This document shows positions 12,010 through 24,121 of a stretch of 64,000 bases of DNA, piece after piece (within the stretch, counting starts at the first letter, position 1; each line of letters opens with the position of its first letter). The DNA comes from Channa striata (lineage: Eukaryota; Chordata; Actinopteri; Anabantiformes; Channidae). The stretch covers positions 4,030,001-4,094,000 of the forward strand of contig CM065188.1 in NCBI GenBank assembly GCA_033026295.1. Direction: 5' to 3'. The notes below the pieces were generated by a model. That model had not been told where the DNA came from and did no database searches. It saw only the letters and a list, made by a program, of their open reading frames with translations. The translations under genes and the position numbers were made by a program.

Positions 12010-12500
12010 CATTTTTCTCCCTGCAGGATTCCTCTTTGCCTTTCATCATCATCAGTACCTGTTATCTTCATCACCTGTGCCTTTCATCATCATCATCCTT
12101 GTCACTCCTGCATTTCGTACTTAAGGCCTTGTATTTGATTTTGGCGTTGCTAGTGTGTCTGTTTTCGTTCTGCTGCCACTCCCTGATCATTCTTGGTTTT
12201 ACCTGATCTCCAGCGCATAATCCTGTTCGTGAGTTTGTGGTTAGTTTTGTTTGTCCAGGTTTTCTTTTTTCTGGTCTGTATCTCGTTGCCTATGAGTTAG
12301 TACGTTTATGTTGGATAATTTTGTTACACCTTTTGAGTTTTTTAGGATCAGCGGTGCGTGTGATTTTTGATAACTGTACCTATAGTTCTTGTGCTAATAA
12401 AACCTGTTGCATTCTCTGTGAGTCTCAGCTTCTGCTTTTGGGTCCTCTAGTTACAGACCCTTTACAAAGTTACATCCCATGTGTGAGTCGATGCACACAA
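12010..12500 (+). mobile_element. LTR-like retroelement end, degenerate
   Basis: The pyrimidine-rich plus-strand text (CTCCTGCATTTCG, CCAGCGCATAATCCTGTTCG, GTTTGTCCAGG) runs to a poly(A) signal AATAAA at 12396-12401. After it comes CCTGTTGCATTCTCTGTGAG and a GCTTCTGCTTTTGGGTCCTC motif. This layout (C/T-rich U3/R, AATAAA, then CTGCxTTTGGGTCC) is what I recall from LTRs of teleost Gypsy-type retrotransposons. I see no partner LTR, primer-binding site or pol fragment, so a solo or truncated LTR is the likely state. The open frame across it (S/L/F/C-rich) is not a protein. Confidence 0.5.
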
Positions 12501-14530
12501 TAACCTGTGGGACACAAGTCAGGGACACCAAAAGGTCACATGATCCTAAAGTGCAGTAAAAATTATCTTATTAAAAGCAGCTGGCATTTTTTCAGCCTGG
12601 TTACAATGCTCCAGTATGCATTCTTGAATCAACCTAGCATTTGCAACTCACATTGAAACCACTTGAAAATTTTTGTAATACTCCACAAAATCACAGAGGA
12701 AAATGCTAAAGTTTAAGGACGAGTGCCTTCAGGTAGAAAAAAAAAAAGCCACAGCAGAGGGTGACTGTGAGCAAATTCCATGTAATGATACAGCTTAAAC
12801 AAAGGCCACACGCATCCCTGCTGTGACGTGGTGTCGTGCCTCTCTACAATAATCCTATAATTTCAAATTCAATCTAACGTTACAATTAGGAGAAAATGTT
12901 CTCCAGAGCAGCAGACACCGTTGTGTGCTTAGCTCGGCCCTGTAGTCATGGCTATATGGTGACAATTCTGAAATATCATTTGGTAGGTGCAACAAATTAC
13001 CCAGTGGTGTCCTACTTTTAAAGACATATTAGATGCTACTGTGCTCAGGGCCAAGAAAACGAATGAGTGAGAGAGCAAAAGAAGTGAAAGAAAGTGTCTA
13101 CAACACAGAGGGGAGGCAAGAAAAATGAATGGGTGTTACGGACCGGAGAAAAGAGCGTGAGATAAAGAGAATTATAGCAAATGAGAAAGGGCAAATGAGC
13201 GATAAGAGGAAGGAAGAACCTCTAAAGTAGAGAAACTCTGACAGAGATTTCCCCACTTTCGTACGCTCAGTTTTTATCATTTTAAGGCAAATTTACAAAT
13301 CCTAATTCGTTTACTGGCAGAGACAATGCATGCAGCTTTTCTCACAGAGATACAGCAAAGTTCCGAGTGAGGAACACCTGACATTTTTCTCTCCGGAGTG
13401 AGTGAGATGGAGCATTAATTTAGGCAGATTAAATAAAGAAAGGAGCCAGAGTGTCAGAGAGGTGGCGGTGGATGAGACCAGCGTGACCTGACACCTGCTT
13501 ATTTCTTGCTTTTGACGAGGTCACAAATGTTAGGCTGATATTAGATTCCCACGAGTGTTGAATGGGAATGCTGGAGGAGAATTAGAACGGACTGCAACGG
13601 GTTTCCTAATGAAGCCTCTCAGTCCCTCTGCCAAAGTGACCCATTTTCTAGTTCTTTCTCTCTTTCTTCTCCCTCTCACTGATACAGCTGCCCCAAATTC
13701 TTCACAGCAAAGAATATGCATAAATTTAATTAAAATGCCTAAAATTATTGGGATAGATTGTTATATCCCCTTTCTCCAAACCATTAGTCCTTGGTTGTGC
13801 TTGGACTCCAGCGGGTGAGGAGTCTAGCAGGGTCAGTCTTCATTTTGAGCGGAAAATGTCACCATGGAGATGGTAAATTGCAATACCACAAATGAACTTT
13901 CACTTTAAAGGACAAGAGAGGATTAAAGGATGTTTTTACTGCGTGCGTGTATGTGTGTCCATTTAAAATGTTTTCTTTTTCTTTTTTTTTTAAGTACCAA
14001 TCTTCTCCCAGTTTTTAGCTGAAATGCTGCATGTCTGAAGACAATGAGGGCTCCTCTCTGATCCCTGTTCTCTTCAAATGCAGTTGGAAATAGTTTTCAA
14101 ATGCTCGCCAGATGTATTTATTGTTCCGACACAAAGGTGCGGTTTTAGAAGTTTTAAAAGAGTTTCAAGTTTCTGAAATGAAAGTATGGAGACGGGTCGA
14201 AATTGCAAAACCTTGCAAAATAGCAGGGGATTTTGTTAAATATCTTGCAATTACAAAATTCCCTGGAGCAACTTATTATACGGCACTCAGACACCCACTG
14301 TAAGGTTGTACCAGGTTGTTAGCTGAAGAGAAGACTTAAAACAGGCTCTAATTTTCCAATGGTGCGTGTGAAAATAACCTTAGCTTGGCTGAACTAAGAT
14401 AGCTAATATATCAACTCCTGACAAGATTCACTAACGAGCCGAGGCTGAAGTAGCATAACGTCAGTCACAATTCAACTGACGTTGTTATTACGCCAAAAAC
14501 CAAAAATCCATCCATAGAACAGTGTCTCTC
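12500..14530. other. Non-coding stretch, nothing recognised
   Basis: Mixed unique sequence. A purine-rich run lies at about 13060-13250. I see no gene, RNA or clear repeat. Confidence 0.5.
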
Positions 14531-14536
14531 AACACA

Positions 14537-14610
14537 ACCCATCCATCCATTATGTGAAGCACTTATCCCGTTCAGGTCTGTAGGGGTGTTAGAGCCAATA
14601 TCACAATTTC
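14537..14610 (-). mobile_element. Teleost LINE/SINE 3' tail fragment
   Basis: Read on the minus strand it gives CCTGAACGGGATAAGTGC then ATAATGGATGGATGG. This matches the common fish tail 'ACCCTGAACAGGATAAGCGG...AAAATGGATGGATGG' that ends many short LINE or SINE copies. Upstream text (GGGTGTTAGAGCC on plus) fits the adjoining part of the same element. A second copy in the opposite orientation lies at 54134-54184. The family name is uncertain. Confidence 0.6.
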
Positions 14611-16300
14611 TTGGAAGTGTCAAGAAGCTGTGCTTTGTGCAGCAGGACAAATACTAATGGATGCTGTAAATGTTGAGAACTAGAATTAGAGCCGCAGAAT
14701 TACGACCTTGGAGTTGTGGGACTCTGCCAACCAATAAGGTTTGCAGTTTATGTGGACTACTGTCCAGACTCATATTCTAATCAGTTCACCTATGAGTGTG
14801 TGCCAGGTGTAATGGAATTCCCTGCAGGCATTCCTGCAATATTAGAAATTAATTCAAAGTAAACTTGTGCCAAATTTGAGGAAAATTAAATGCCCCATCG
14901 TTGGTGCAGAGACATAAAAGCTTGTCATTGTGAAAATAAAGCCAAATTCAAAAGAAGCTCTTCAACATTTGAATCCAGTTGATTAGTAATGAACTGCTAA
15001 AATACATAAACCCAACAAAGAGAAAAATCTAAGCAGAAATTGTCTCATCGGTTGTTTGGCCAATGATTTCTACGAGGTAGCAAACTTTGATTTTCACTTT
15101 ATGTTTTCATATATGTGCTGTTTTTCAAGAGTGCTTCAAGAAAACATTTCTATTAACATGTTTCCCCCTCATAGCCTTGGCGTGTTTAAAACTGCAGAGT
15201 CAACCTATGCGCTGAATCTGTTAACCAACATTTTTTGGAACAACATTGTAGTTTCTTAGAAGTACATCCTGGCAGGTGCCATCGGTTTAAAAGCAGCAGA
15301 TCTAGAAAAGACTGAGTAGAACCCAATTTACACTGCCGCCTTCCTCAGGTCCAGACCTTGCTTTGAAGCCCTATTTTCACTTTCAGTAATGTCTCTGTTC
15401 AGAATATTTACAAGTGCAAAAAGAGAAAAGAGCCAAAGATGTCGGTCCAGGATGCCTGGATTTGCATATATTCCCTAGCTGTTCAACCTGCTTTCAAATA
15501 CCGTGTTATTAAGTTTCCTGAGATTTTCTTCCTCAACTCCTGCTAAAGTTTAAAAAAGACCTCAGCCGAGAGAAACCAATATTAAGTTCTTTATGAGACA
15601 GCGGCATTAGGTAAAGAATAGGTTTAAAAACCTCACAGGACAATATATTTAATTTTTGTTCTCATATAATGTTGCCTTTTCATTATTATAAACACATAAA
15701 TGCACATATGTCCCACCAGCTCCATGTGGTTAATTACCTTAAAACCAGAGCACATGGCTAATTTACATTTGCACCACACGGTCTTAACTACAAGCACTAA
15801 ATCAAGGACTGGAGGAATACTAATTATCACCAATTTCACAAATCCAGCGTGCACATTGGCTTAAATAACAGGCTATTCACAAACACTTGGCAAGCAATTA
15901 GCCACACATTTCAACGGAAAATGAAAAACTGACTTGAAATTTTTGGCAGTTAGCAAACAACATTCATCCGTTCATTGCCACCACCTGCGTGTGTCAAGAC
16001 AGTTCACATCTTTTTACTCTCGTCACTCACCCTGTGTCCCTCTAAACAGACGTAATACTTAAAATCAAGACCATAGTAAATATTGTGCACACTCTCGGAG
16101 TCCATAATTCCATCTTAAACGTTGTGCATGTGCAGTTCACAGACCGCAATACAAGGAAGTGCTCAATTGATGGATGTAAATGTTTGCTGCAGAGAGAAAG
16201 GTCACCGGGTTTGGAATAAAAAAATGCATCATCCAGGAGGTCAGTGTGTCTGGCCGCTGTGTTTCTAATAGTTTTCAGCACATAAATAAAGGTCCACTGA
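14610..16300. other. Non-coding stretch, nothing recognised
   Basis: AT-rich unique sequence. No ORF resembles a known protein. Confidence 0.5.
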
Positions 16301-16311
16301 ACTGAACTAAG

Positions 16312-16482
16312 CGGTTGGTGTCATCTCAGTCAGCGGAGTAGTCGTCCACGAATCAAAGGGTCAGTGGTTCGATTGCTGGTTCAACCGGCTACAAATCCCG
16401 GTGTCCCTGGTCAAGCAACTGAAGTTGTCACTAGTGTCTTCTGCTTAGTCGTGAGCTGATTTGAATAAAAGTGCTGCTACAA
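16312..16482 (+). mobile_element. tRNA-derived SINE
   Basis: The 5' part is tRNA-like: a degenerate A-box region (about 16314-16331) is followed by a good RNA polymerase III B box GGTTCGATTGC at 16366-16376. The body reads CAACCGGCTACAAATCCCGG then GTCCCTGGTCAAGCAACTGA. The 3' end carries TGAATAAAAGTGCTGCTAC, matching the 'GAATAAAAGCGTCTGCTAA' tail of a SINE family widespread in fish. Substitutions in the A box and tail indicate an old, inactive copy. Confidence 0.7.
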
Positions 16483-17220
16483 GACTAATTGTACAATTTT
16501 AACATGAAGAAATGATAGATTTGTTATAGTTATTAGCCATAATAGCTTATAATTGAAGAATCCAACAATCTAGTCCTAACCTTATTTCTGCTGTCTTCAG
16601 TACATCTGTATAACTCTGGTTATGACTCCTATAGCAACTTCTTGCTGCTTTTACCCAGCAACCCCAGACATTGCCACATTATATTAATATATATATTTTT
16701 TTTATTCATTAATTTATATGTTTTTCGTATTTGTGTGGGTGTAGGTTCCATAAACACACAAGAACACACCACATCATCAAAAGCTTTCAGATTTTACTTT
16801 TACTGATTTTGATTGTTTCTGCATTGGCAGAAAATGCAAAATAATTGCTCTGATTTATTTGAGCACTAAAATGGACAGATTTTGAAAATATGCTCAGTGT
16901 GTAATAGTAGTGCGTGCACACACTGGGGTAACCCTCTGATTAACACTGCCCAAACACATCAGTGCTGCTGGACACATTTTTATCAGTACTTATTGTACTA
17001 ATTATTATTAGTCCTCTATAAATTAGAGTTAGGGTGGAAACTAGGGTGGTTGAGGATGTGGCTGTTCCAGTCTGAACATAACGTCATGAGGCTTTTTATC
17101 GTGTGTAATACTGCGATGCCCGTTATCCGCAGTCTTACAGTGACGCCTGTCGGCAGTAAGTCTAACATCAGCGGCAGTACATTGTCCATTACTCCACATC
17201 AGTGCACGGGTTTGTGCAAA
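16482..17220. other. Non-coding stretch
   Basis: AT-rich sequence with no gene or recognisable repeat. Confidence 0.5.
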
Positions 17221-17224
17221 CAGC

Positions 17225-17868
17225 TGTCGTGATTGATGATGGAGCCGGGGCAGCAGTTACTTTATCAAAGGTCTTTTCCATCTCAGCCCCAGAGAGTCCT
17301 TCAGAGGGGTCAGAGGTGTCTTGGTGGCCTCCCTCCCTCGCTCGTCTCCTTCTTGCACGGTCGTTGACTATTTGAGGACGACCTGCTCTGGGCAGATTTA
17401 TTCCATGTGCCAAATTTATTCCATTACTTAATGATGGATTTAACTGTACTTCAGCGACATTCTGTGCATTGGAAATGTGCTTGTTTCCATCCTCTGGCTA
17501 CTGCTTTTCAATGACCTTTTCACGTGTTCCTTGACGTGTCGTTTTGTTTTCATGATGTAGTTTTTGGCCAAGATACTGATTCACCAGTAATGGACCTTCC
17601 AAACATGGATGAATTCATCGCAGTCAGGTGATCTCCAGTTAACTAATTGTTTGACTTCTTCAAGCAGTTGGCTGCACCAGTAATATTTAAAAATGTGGAA
17701 GTTGAATTTATGCAATTTCTGATACGTTTTTAATTAATATTATTTTTTAGAGATAGTTTTGTAATTTTTTTTTTCAAAAAGACAAATTAAATTGACAATG
17801 ACTCAAGGTCGAAAAACAAACATTTAAAGACTTACAAGGGGGGTGAATGCTGTTTTTGGCAGGTAAAC
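17225..17868. mobile_element. Degenerate DNA-transposon-like interspersed repeat
   Basis: The sequence follows a dispersed fish repeat I know well. In order: GTGTCTTGGTGGCCTCCCTC, TCTCCTTCTTGCACGGTCG, TTTGAGGACGACCTGCTCTG, TTAATGATGGATTTAACTG, GATACTGATTCACCAGTAA, GGTGATCTCCAGTTAACTAA, TTGGCTGCACCAGTAATAT and, near the end, AAGGGGGGTGAATGCTG. I associate it with a Tc1/mariner-like or related element, but the class is not certain from memory. Many small differences mark it as old. The final segment (17760-17868) is more diverged. No transposase frame survives. Confidence 0.7.
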
Positions 17869-17934
17869 TGTTGTTTTTTATGTACTCATAGTGTCAAAAA
17901 CATAGTTTTCCCATCTCTACTCATGTGACTGTAA

Positions 17935-17938
<4 letters not shown>

Positions 17939-17968
<30 letters not shown>
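17939..17968. repeat. (GT)n microsatellite
   Basis: Pure GT repeat of about 15 units. Confidence 0.95.
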
Positions 17969-17970
<2 letters not shown>

Positions 17971-18127
17971 CTTCCCAAGCATCTGCTGTCATCCCATTGG
18001 TGAAAAACGAGGTGCATATAAGTCATCCAGTGAGAGGTAGTCACTAATAGGATAGAAGCTGCTCTCTGCTTCCCCGGTACACACAGACACACAACCAGTG
18101 CACACACACTGTCTGAGACACATGCGT

Positions 18128-18168
<41 letters not shown>
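18128..18168. repeat. (CA)n microsatellite
   Basis: Pure CA repeat of about 20 units, 160 bp from a GT tract. The two are complementary and could fold back. Confidence 0.95.
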
Positions 18169-18169
<1 letters not shown>

Positions 18170-18274
18170 CCACAGGAATGAGCTATGGCCTTATTACCCA
18201 CCCTACTTCCTTGCAGCCGGTGTCCTCCCGTAAAGGCACAACAACACTGTTCCTGTCCTTTCTCCTACACACAC

Positions 18275-18307
18275 TCCATCCATCCATCCGTCCATCCATC
18301 CATCCGT
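18275..18307. repeat. (CATC)n tetranucleotide repeat
   Basis: About eight CATC units with CGTC variants. Confidence 0.9.
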
Positions 18308-18784
18308 CGGCACATCCCAGTCCCTTCTCCCCTCCATCATCCGGCCCCCACCTTTTTCTTCATACTTCTTCTTCTTCTCATCCCACCAACATCTTTCCTT
18401 CCTTTCCTTCCTACACTGCACACTTTTCTTTTGCAATCATTGCTCATTTGCTCAGCGCCTCCCGTCGTCCCCCCGCTATCTCTTTGCTTTGCCACTTTTT
18501 CCTCCCCCCCACCTCTAGCACCTGATTTGTACCCTGCATTAAAATAGCCTCTCCCACACCTATCCCCTCCGCATAGCACCTACCCTGATTTACTCAGATC
18601 TCTTTCCCCCATTTCTTCCCCTCCTTTCTCTCTGCTCCAATCCTACCTTAACTTGACCCATCCTTCTACTTTCCTTTCATTTCCTTTCCTCTCCATACTC
18701 CTCTAAACTTTCATCATACGCCTCTCTGCTTGATCTATTAATCTCTCTCTGTTCTCGCTCAGTCTTCCTTATCCCCTTGGCTCC

Positions 18785-18838
18785 TTTCCTCCCTTCCTCT
18801 CTCCCTCCCTCCCTCTCTCCCTCCCTCCCCCTCCTTCT
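18785..18838. repeat. (CTCC)n tetranucleotide repeat
   Basis: Imperfect CTCC/CCCT repeat inside the pyrimidine tract. Confidence 0.9.
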
Positions 18839-18849
18839 CACCCTAGTTT

Positions 18850-20020
18850 CTCCACTTCTCCCAACACCTGCTGGTGAAGCTGTCTAGACTGGCAATGAAA
18901 TGAGGATAGAGAGAGAGAAGGTGGATGGGAGACAACAAAAGTAGGGGGTGGATGTGCGCAAAAATAGGAGGGTAAGACAAACAAGGCAGGATAAGCGGAG
19001 TAAAAGAAAGAGACGGGAACGTTGGAGGAGAAAGCCGACAGAAGAGTCAAGTCAAGAGATTAAAGGAGGAGAGAGAAAATGGTTTATGATCTAAGGAAGT
19101 GTTGTTCAATTAGAGGAAAAGGAAATCTACAACTTCTTTGTGGATCAATTTGAGATTTCAGTTTATTTCTTCCCTTTTTCTGTGGTTCATCGCTTCACAC
19201 CCATTGAACACCTCTGTCCACTCATCTGTCATTTCGTTTTTGAACAGGAATGTGATAAACCTGCTCAATTCACACATTGTATCAAAGGGACGAAACGTGA
19301 TCCAAAGGGACATTGTCCATCTCTTCCTGATGAACGACACCATGAATGAATTTTGTGGCATCGGTCCTGTCACAGTGTGAACATGGCTGGTGGGAAAAAG
19401 AGGAGCAAGAGAGGAAAAATTAAATGAAGCCTCGGCAGAGTGATGAGAGGAGTGAAAACAAACAGATGCTAAATTACATCCAGTGTATATTTGAAATGAC
19501 ATATTCAAACACACACACATTTCTTTCATGGTCTGTGCATGCGTGCGTGTTTGACGGGGGGAGGTGTCCTGTCTATTTGTAACAGGATGTGACAATTAAC
19601 CTTTCTCCTGCTGAGAGAGGTTATTAAAGCTGAGGCTGTAAATGAGATTTATTGGAACACAACACATTACACAATTTGAGTTGTTTAAAGCTGTTGTATA
19701 CATACAGTTCATACAGGGGGAAATCTGCTTATCCATGTTTATTTACATTTCTCTCCGTTTGACTGTTAATTTCTTTAAATAATTGTGCGCCACTGTGTTA
19801 ATTCGGGGCCAGCCTCCATAGAAATGTTCTATTATTTAAAATGATTTAAACGGCCTCAACATGTTATCAGCTGACATCCAGACTCATCAGCTGGCATTTT
19901 TTTTTACCTTTCATCTCTTCCTTTTACCTGCCATCTGGTGTGATTCAAAAGACTTGAGTGGAATTTACCGACAGCTGCACAATTTCCCTCTCTTCCTCTC
20001 ACACTTATTTCTATTACTAT
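18850..20020. other. Non-coding stretch
   Basis: A purine-rich tract (18900-19090) is followed by unique sequence. Several overlapping frames at 19138-19595 are open on both strands but look like chance. Confidence 0.5.
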
Positions 20021-20022
20021 TC

Positions 20023-20275
20023 TTGTTAGGACCTTCACTGACATAATGCGCTCCCCAGCCCCTTACCACAGCCCTAAGCATCAGAAATAATTGTCTAACC
20101 CTAATCCTAAAAGTCTTAACCCTCAAACAGGCTTTCAAACTTTTTAGGACTGGCAGAATGTCTTTGCTTCGACAAAAGATCCTAAGTCAGTTAGAAAACA
20201 AAAAAAACTTGCTTTGGCCCTAACTAGGTAACACATACACACACACACAGAGGCGCACACAGACACACACATATA
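20023..20275 (+). mobile_element. Common teleost interspersed repeat, degenerate copy
   Basis: The text TTAGGACCTTCACTGACATA, CCCCAGCCCCTTACCACAGC, AAAAGTCTTAACCCTCAAAC, GGACTGGCAGAATGTCTTTG and finally an (AC)n-rich end matches, with substitutions, a consensus I recall as 'TGTGAGGACCTTCATTGACATAATGCATTCCCTAGCCCCTTACCC...', very common in fish genomes. The short CA tract at 20230-20275 is part of its 3' end. Class not established; no coding capacity. Confidence 0.65.
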
Positions 20276-20461
20276 ATCTATTACCAATAGAAGTCTTACG
20301 GGCATATTAGCAAAATTACCTGCCAGAGTCACCTAGTTATGTCATTACTTGTGGCGCAACAGTCTGATTTAATGTTGCAGCTGGCGAAGGTGGAACTCAT
20401 TGAAGTGGCTTTCTGCAGTATATGGAGCAGTTGAATACCAGAGGCCTCGGAGAAGTTTGAG

Positions 20462-20490
20462 GTACTAATGATAACTAGTATCATTAGTAC
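20462..20490. repeat. Perfect 12-bp inverted repeat
   Basis: GTACTAATGATA at 20462-20473 and its exact reverse complement TATCATTAGTAC at 20479-20490 are separated by ACTAG. It would form a 12-bp hairpin with a 5-nt loop. No other structure surrounds it. Confidence 0.85.
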
Positions 20491-20499
20491 GAAACCAGA

Positions 20500-23400
20500 C
20501 ATCATTATTTCTTTCTTCCATTTCCAGTACATTGCTCAACGTTCTTGCGAGTTTACCTTAAATGTGAACGAGAACAGCTTTAAGTCAGAGTTAACTCTCT
20601 GTCTTAACTTCATGTATGTTTGATTTCTCCACAGGCGGGTTTAGATGTCCTGATTTTGTCTGGTTGGGAAGGGACGTGCACGTCACTGAATCCATATGCT
20701 CTTTGGGAGGATGTGTTGGAGCTGTAGCTGTCGAAGGTAAAGTGATAACAGCCTGGCAAAAGTAATACGTCAAAGTTATAGTTCTGTGAATATAGATGAA
20801 GTAGTGTGCTGATGTTCTGTGCGTTAGTGTACGCGAAGACACATTCTCTGTTGCACCGGTGGATGAGGTAAGGGTGAGGCGCTCGTCATTCTCAAGTTAT
20901 CAGTAATAACAGGTCTGAAAAGGGATTTGTTTGACTTCAGCATTTTACAAATCTGGGGCTTTTTTAAATTTTAACTCCAAACTATGTGTGACCAAACTGT
21001 CAGACTTTGAAATTCACGTGATCGCTAACAAAGCAATTTTATCAAACTGTATGTAAAATATCTTCACTAAAGCCATTCAGTTAATTTTGTGGAGTAAAAA
21101 CGACCTTTGTTTATAGCATGAAATGATCCTGTTTTACCTGTGTTCATCTCTCAATTGTACTTTAGTACAACAAAAGGGTAACTTAGTTTCCATCCACCAC
21201 TGCCTGCAAAGATGCACGTGCACAGAAAAAGGAACAAAACTCTCCAGCGAGGGCCAACGTGGCAGATGGGCCAGCAGTAGACTAACATATGACTTTGTGC
21301 CCCTGAGTGAATCTTCAGTAGCGGCACGCCAGCCAAACCTTAGCCACTAATGAGGCTCTACCCACGGTCCCAACAGGGTCCACTCCAAACACGGGGAAAC
21401 AGACACACACAAGGAAGGAGACAAAGACCGAGATGTTGGCACATGTCGACCCGCGCGCACACATGCCTTAAGATAACCTTGGGCACCAAGGCAAACACTA
21501 AGATTGTGGCCGTGTTTGATGAAAAGACCCGTCGCTACAAATGTGGCGCTTTTTATGCCTTAACTTCTTTGGAGGATTTGGCAAAGCGCCTCTCTACTTG
21601 TCCTCAGTGCTGAGGAGGTGTGGGTGATTTGGACAAAATTCAGCAATAATTACAGTATCACAGCATTTTCTCAATATTGATATGTGGCAGTATTTTGTAT
21701 ACAAATGCAGGAAAAAGTTTAACAAGCCATTTGAGCCAAATGTTTTTTCCTTGTTGTTTGAGTTGTGTAGCTGTTACGGTTATTTTTAATATTTGTATAA
21801 TTGTATGTGATAATAGCATCTTTCATAAGATTCAGATGGTAAAACTATAGTAATTTATCGTCATTCTCCTTGGGGCTGGCAGTTTTCAAATCTGAAGCTT
21901 ACAGTAAGAGCCCTGTGACCACTCACAGTATTTTTTTCTTAATAATTGAGGCTGATTCACTGTGTAGCTGGGTGAAGTTGTACCAATGAGAATGAAAATT
22001 GTTGTATCTTTGCAAATGCAACAAAACTAAAGTGTGTAACTCAGTCTAACATAGTATAAATTAGGCACAATATATGAATATATAAATATAAAATTATTTG
22101 TTAAAGACACTAGACACCTTAAATTATTAAAATAATAAATAATAAATAAAATGGAGCAAAAAAAGGGTTGTCCTATAAAAAGCTTTCTGTTTTCTTCTCC
22201 CATTATTACCAAAAAATACATAAACCAACTGATTGGTGGCAAAGTATGAAACTTTACATTTTATTTAACACATTATTTAAATTATTTACCTTACAATATT
22301 TTTTATTAATAAATTCAGTTATATTTTGGGCTTTTTACTATTTTTTTGCATTTTAGTGACATATATAATGCGCATTTACAGTATTTATGTACAATAAAAT
22401 AGCACTTGTGACCTGTGAACTCTCTTTCTTTGTCAAATTATATGAAGAATCAACCAATAAAGAAAGTAAAGATATCAAGACAAGATAGGTCTTGGCCATA
22501 GTTTACCTGCGAGGTTGTCTATCAGAAGATAGGCCTGGTTTTCAGCAGATTTATAAAAATACATAAAAATAAAAAATAAAACAAAGCACTGCAACACACC
22601 ACAGGGTTTCCCTGTGCTCACATTTCACACTGCAGTCAACCAAGGTCAGGCCCGGTTGTATGGCATTGTAGCACATTTAATTTTCTTTTGAAAGTATTGT
22701 GAGTCTGCTGATATTATTACAGAGCAACCAAGCCTGAAAGTAATAAGTTTGAGATATAGTAAAGCTGAAAACTGTAACCCATAAATAAACAATAACAGTG
22801 GCATTGCCTCTAAAAGGCAATTTTTGTGTTGTTTTTGTTGGTTTGTTTGTGTTGTTGTTTTTTTTTTTACAAGCAGACTCTGTTAAGATTCAGCCGCACA
22901 ACGACAATGTTGAAGAGGGTTTACGGTACGTTATTACCCTTTGTGTCTTTCATGCGTCGTCACTACACAGCTATTGATTAAAAAGTATTAACTACTGAAG
23001 GATGAAATGCATCACATATGAAATATATTACCTATGGAAAGTGTCCCAGTGAGTGTGCGGCTGATTCAGTTCTGTACATTTCTGATCATGGCTTTGCAGT
23101 GGGAGTGCTACCTAGAGTGTCTCTTTGTTATCTTAACACAATGTTATTGTGTTTCAGCGAGCAGCATCCTGAGCCAAATAAAATTTGAGGACGCAGATTG
23201 TTTCGTGATACACACACTGTGCCAAGTGGTGATGGCATGCTGTGTTTTATGGGTTGAAAATCAGATGAAGAAAGAAGCGGAGAAGGAGATCACGCAATGA
23301 GACTCTTTCTTACCTTAAGAAGCACTTCAGCATGCCAAACTGCAACGAGAAGAAGGGGGAGAAAGAAATGGGGGGAGGGGGGGAACAAGAGGGAAGAAGA

Positions 23401-24100
23401 GCAAAAAGATTGAAATTAGATTAGTATTGGGTGAAGCTGCAGAACAACTTTCCAAGACACTTCATAGGAGAATGTGTGAGATAGAACTGGAGAGATTTCG
23501 AAAAAGTGCTAGACCAGATCACATTTCACAAGCGGGCTTGTTGTGCATTTGTCTGCAGCGTCTTATTCCTCCTGTCTTCAGCCATGTAGTTATCTGCACT
23601 ATAAAAGCCTTTAAGTCCCTGAAAATAATTTTTTTAAAGAGATGTCTTATTCCACAAACTATACTAAATATAATTTCCAAGTTTTCTGCAGATTTATCCT
23701 TCGCAAAGAATATTTTCTGAAAGATGAGAAATTACAGTGCCACAAACGGAATGATCTTTTTAGAACATCCTCAAACTAAACTAGATTTTCATGTCACTGA
23801 TTTATCCTCAACTAAACTTAACAAGCAAACAAGCAAACAAACAAACAAACAAACAAACAAATGATCTTAACATTTGTACATTTCTGAGTCCAGGTGGCTT
23901 TTGACAGCTTCGACTAAAATTATGAAAACCTCTCATGCAGCTCTGAGCCCATTTGACAAGCTAAGAGAGGCGACTCTTAAATCTGCTTGGTGACGGGCTG
24001 TTTTTCTTGCAGAGTTTAAACAAACAAACAGACAAAACATATTCTCCAAATAGCCCTTATGGATTTGCAAAATCTCTGGAAGCTTTACAACAATTATTCC
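20500..24100. other. Non-coding stretch
   Basis: Mostly AT-rich unique sequence. A frame at 21350-21613 ends in a protein-like segment (KTRRYKCGAFYALTSLED) but has no supporting splice or start signals. A frame at 23034-23300 starts with a true ATG and ends in a K/E-rich tail, but I see no family. The (ACAA)n repeat at 23821-23861 lies here. From 21640 to 22600 I see only AT-rich sequence. Confidence 0.5.
23821..23861. repeat. (ACAA)n tetranucleotide repeat
   Basis: About ten AAAC/ACAA units; the first ones are AAGC variants. Confidence 0.9.
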
Positions 24101-24121
24101 TCTCTTTCTTTCCCCCTCCAG

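Larger units (their letters stand above)
18240..18850. repeat. Long pyrimidine-rich tract
   Basis: For about 600 bp the plus strand is mostly C and T (TTCCT, CTCCC and CTTCTT units). It contains a (CATC)n block at 18275-18307 and a (CTCC)n block at 18785-18838. Apparent frames such as S/P/H-rich 'proteins' on plus and K/G/E-rich ones on minus are artefacts. The tract ends sharply at about 18850, where the strand becomes purine-rich (18900-19090), so the two halves are partly complementary. Confidence 0.85.

Noticed and set aside
18128..18168. Array-like regular repeats (CRISPR possibility)
   Set aside because: All regular arrays here are 1-4-bp microsatellites without spacers, and the DNA is vertebrate.
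21350..21613. 87-codon plus frame ending in KTRRYKCGAFYALTSLED
   Set aside because: Only the last 45 codons look protein-like, and there is no convincing acceptor before them. Mentioned in the stretch description but not called a gene.
23034..23300. 88-codon ATG frame on plus ending in a K/E-rich tail
   Set aside because: No family, no strong initiation context and no promoter. AT-rich vertebrate DNA yields such frames by chance.
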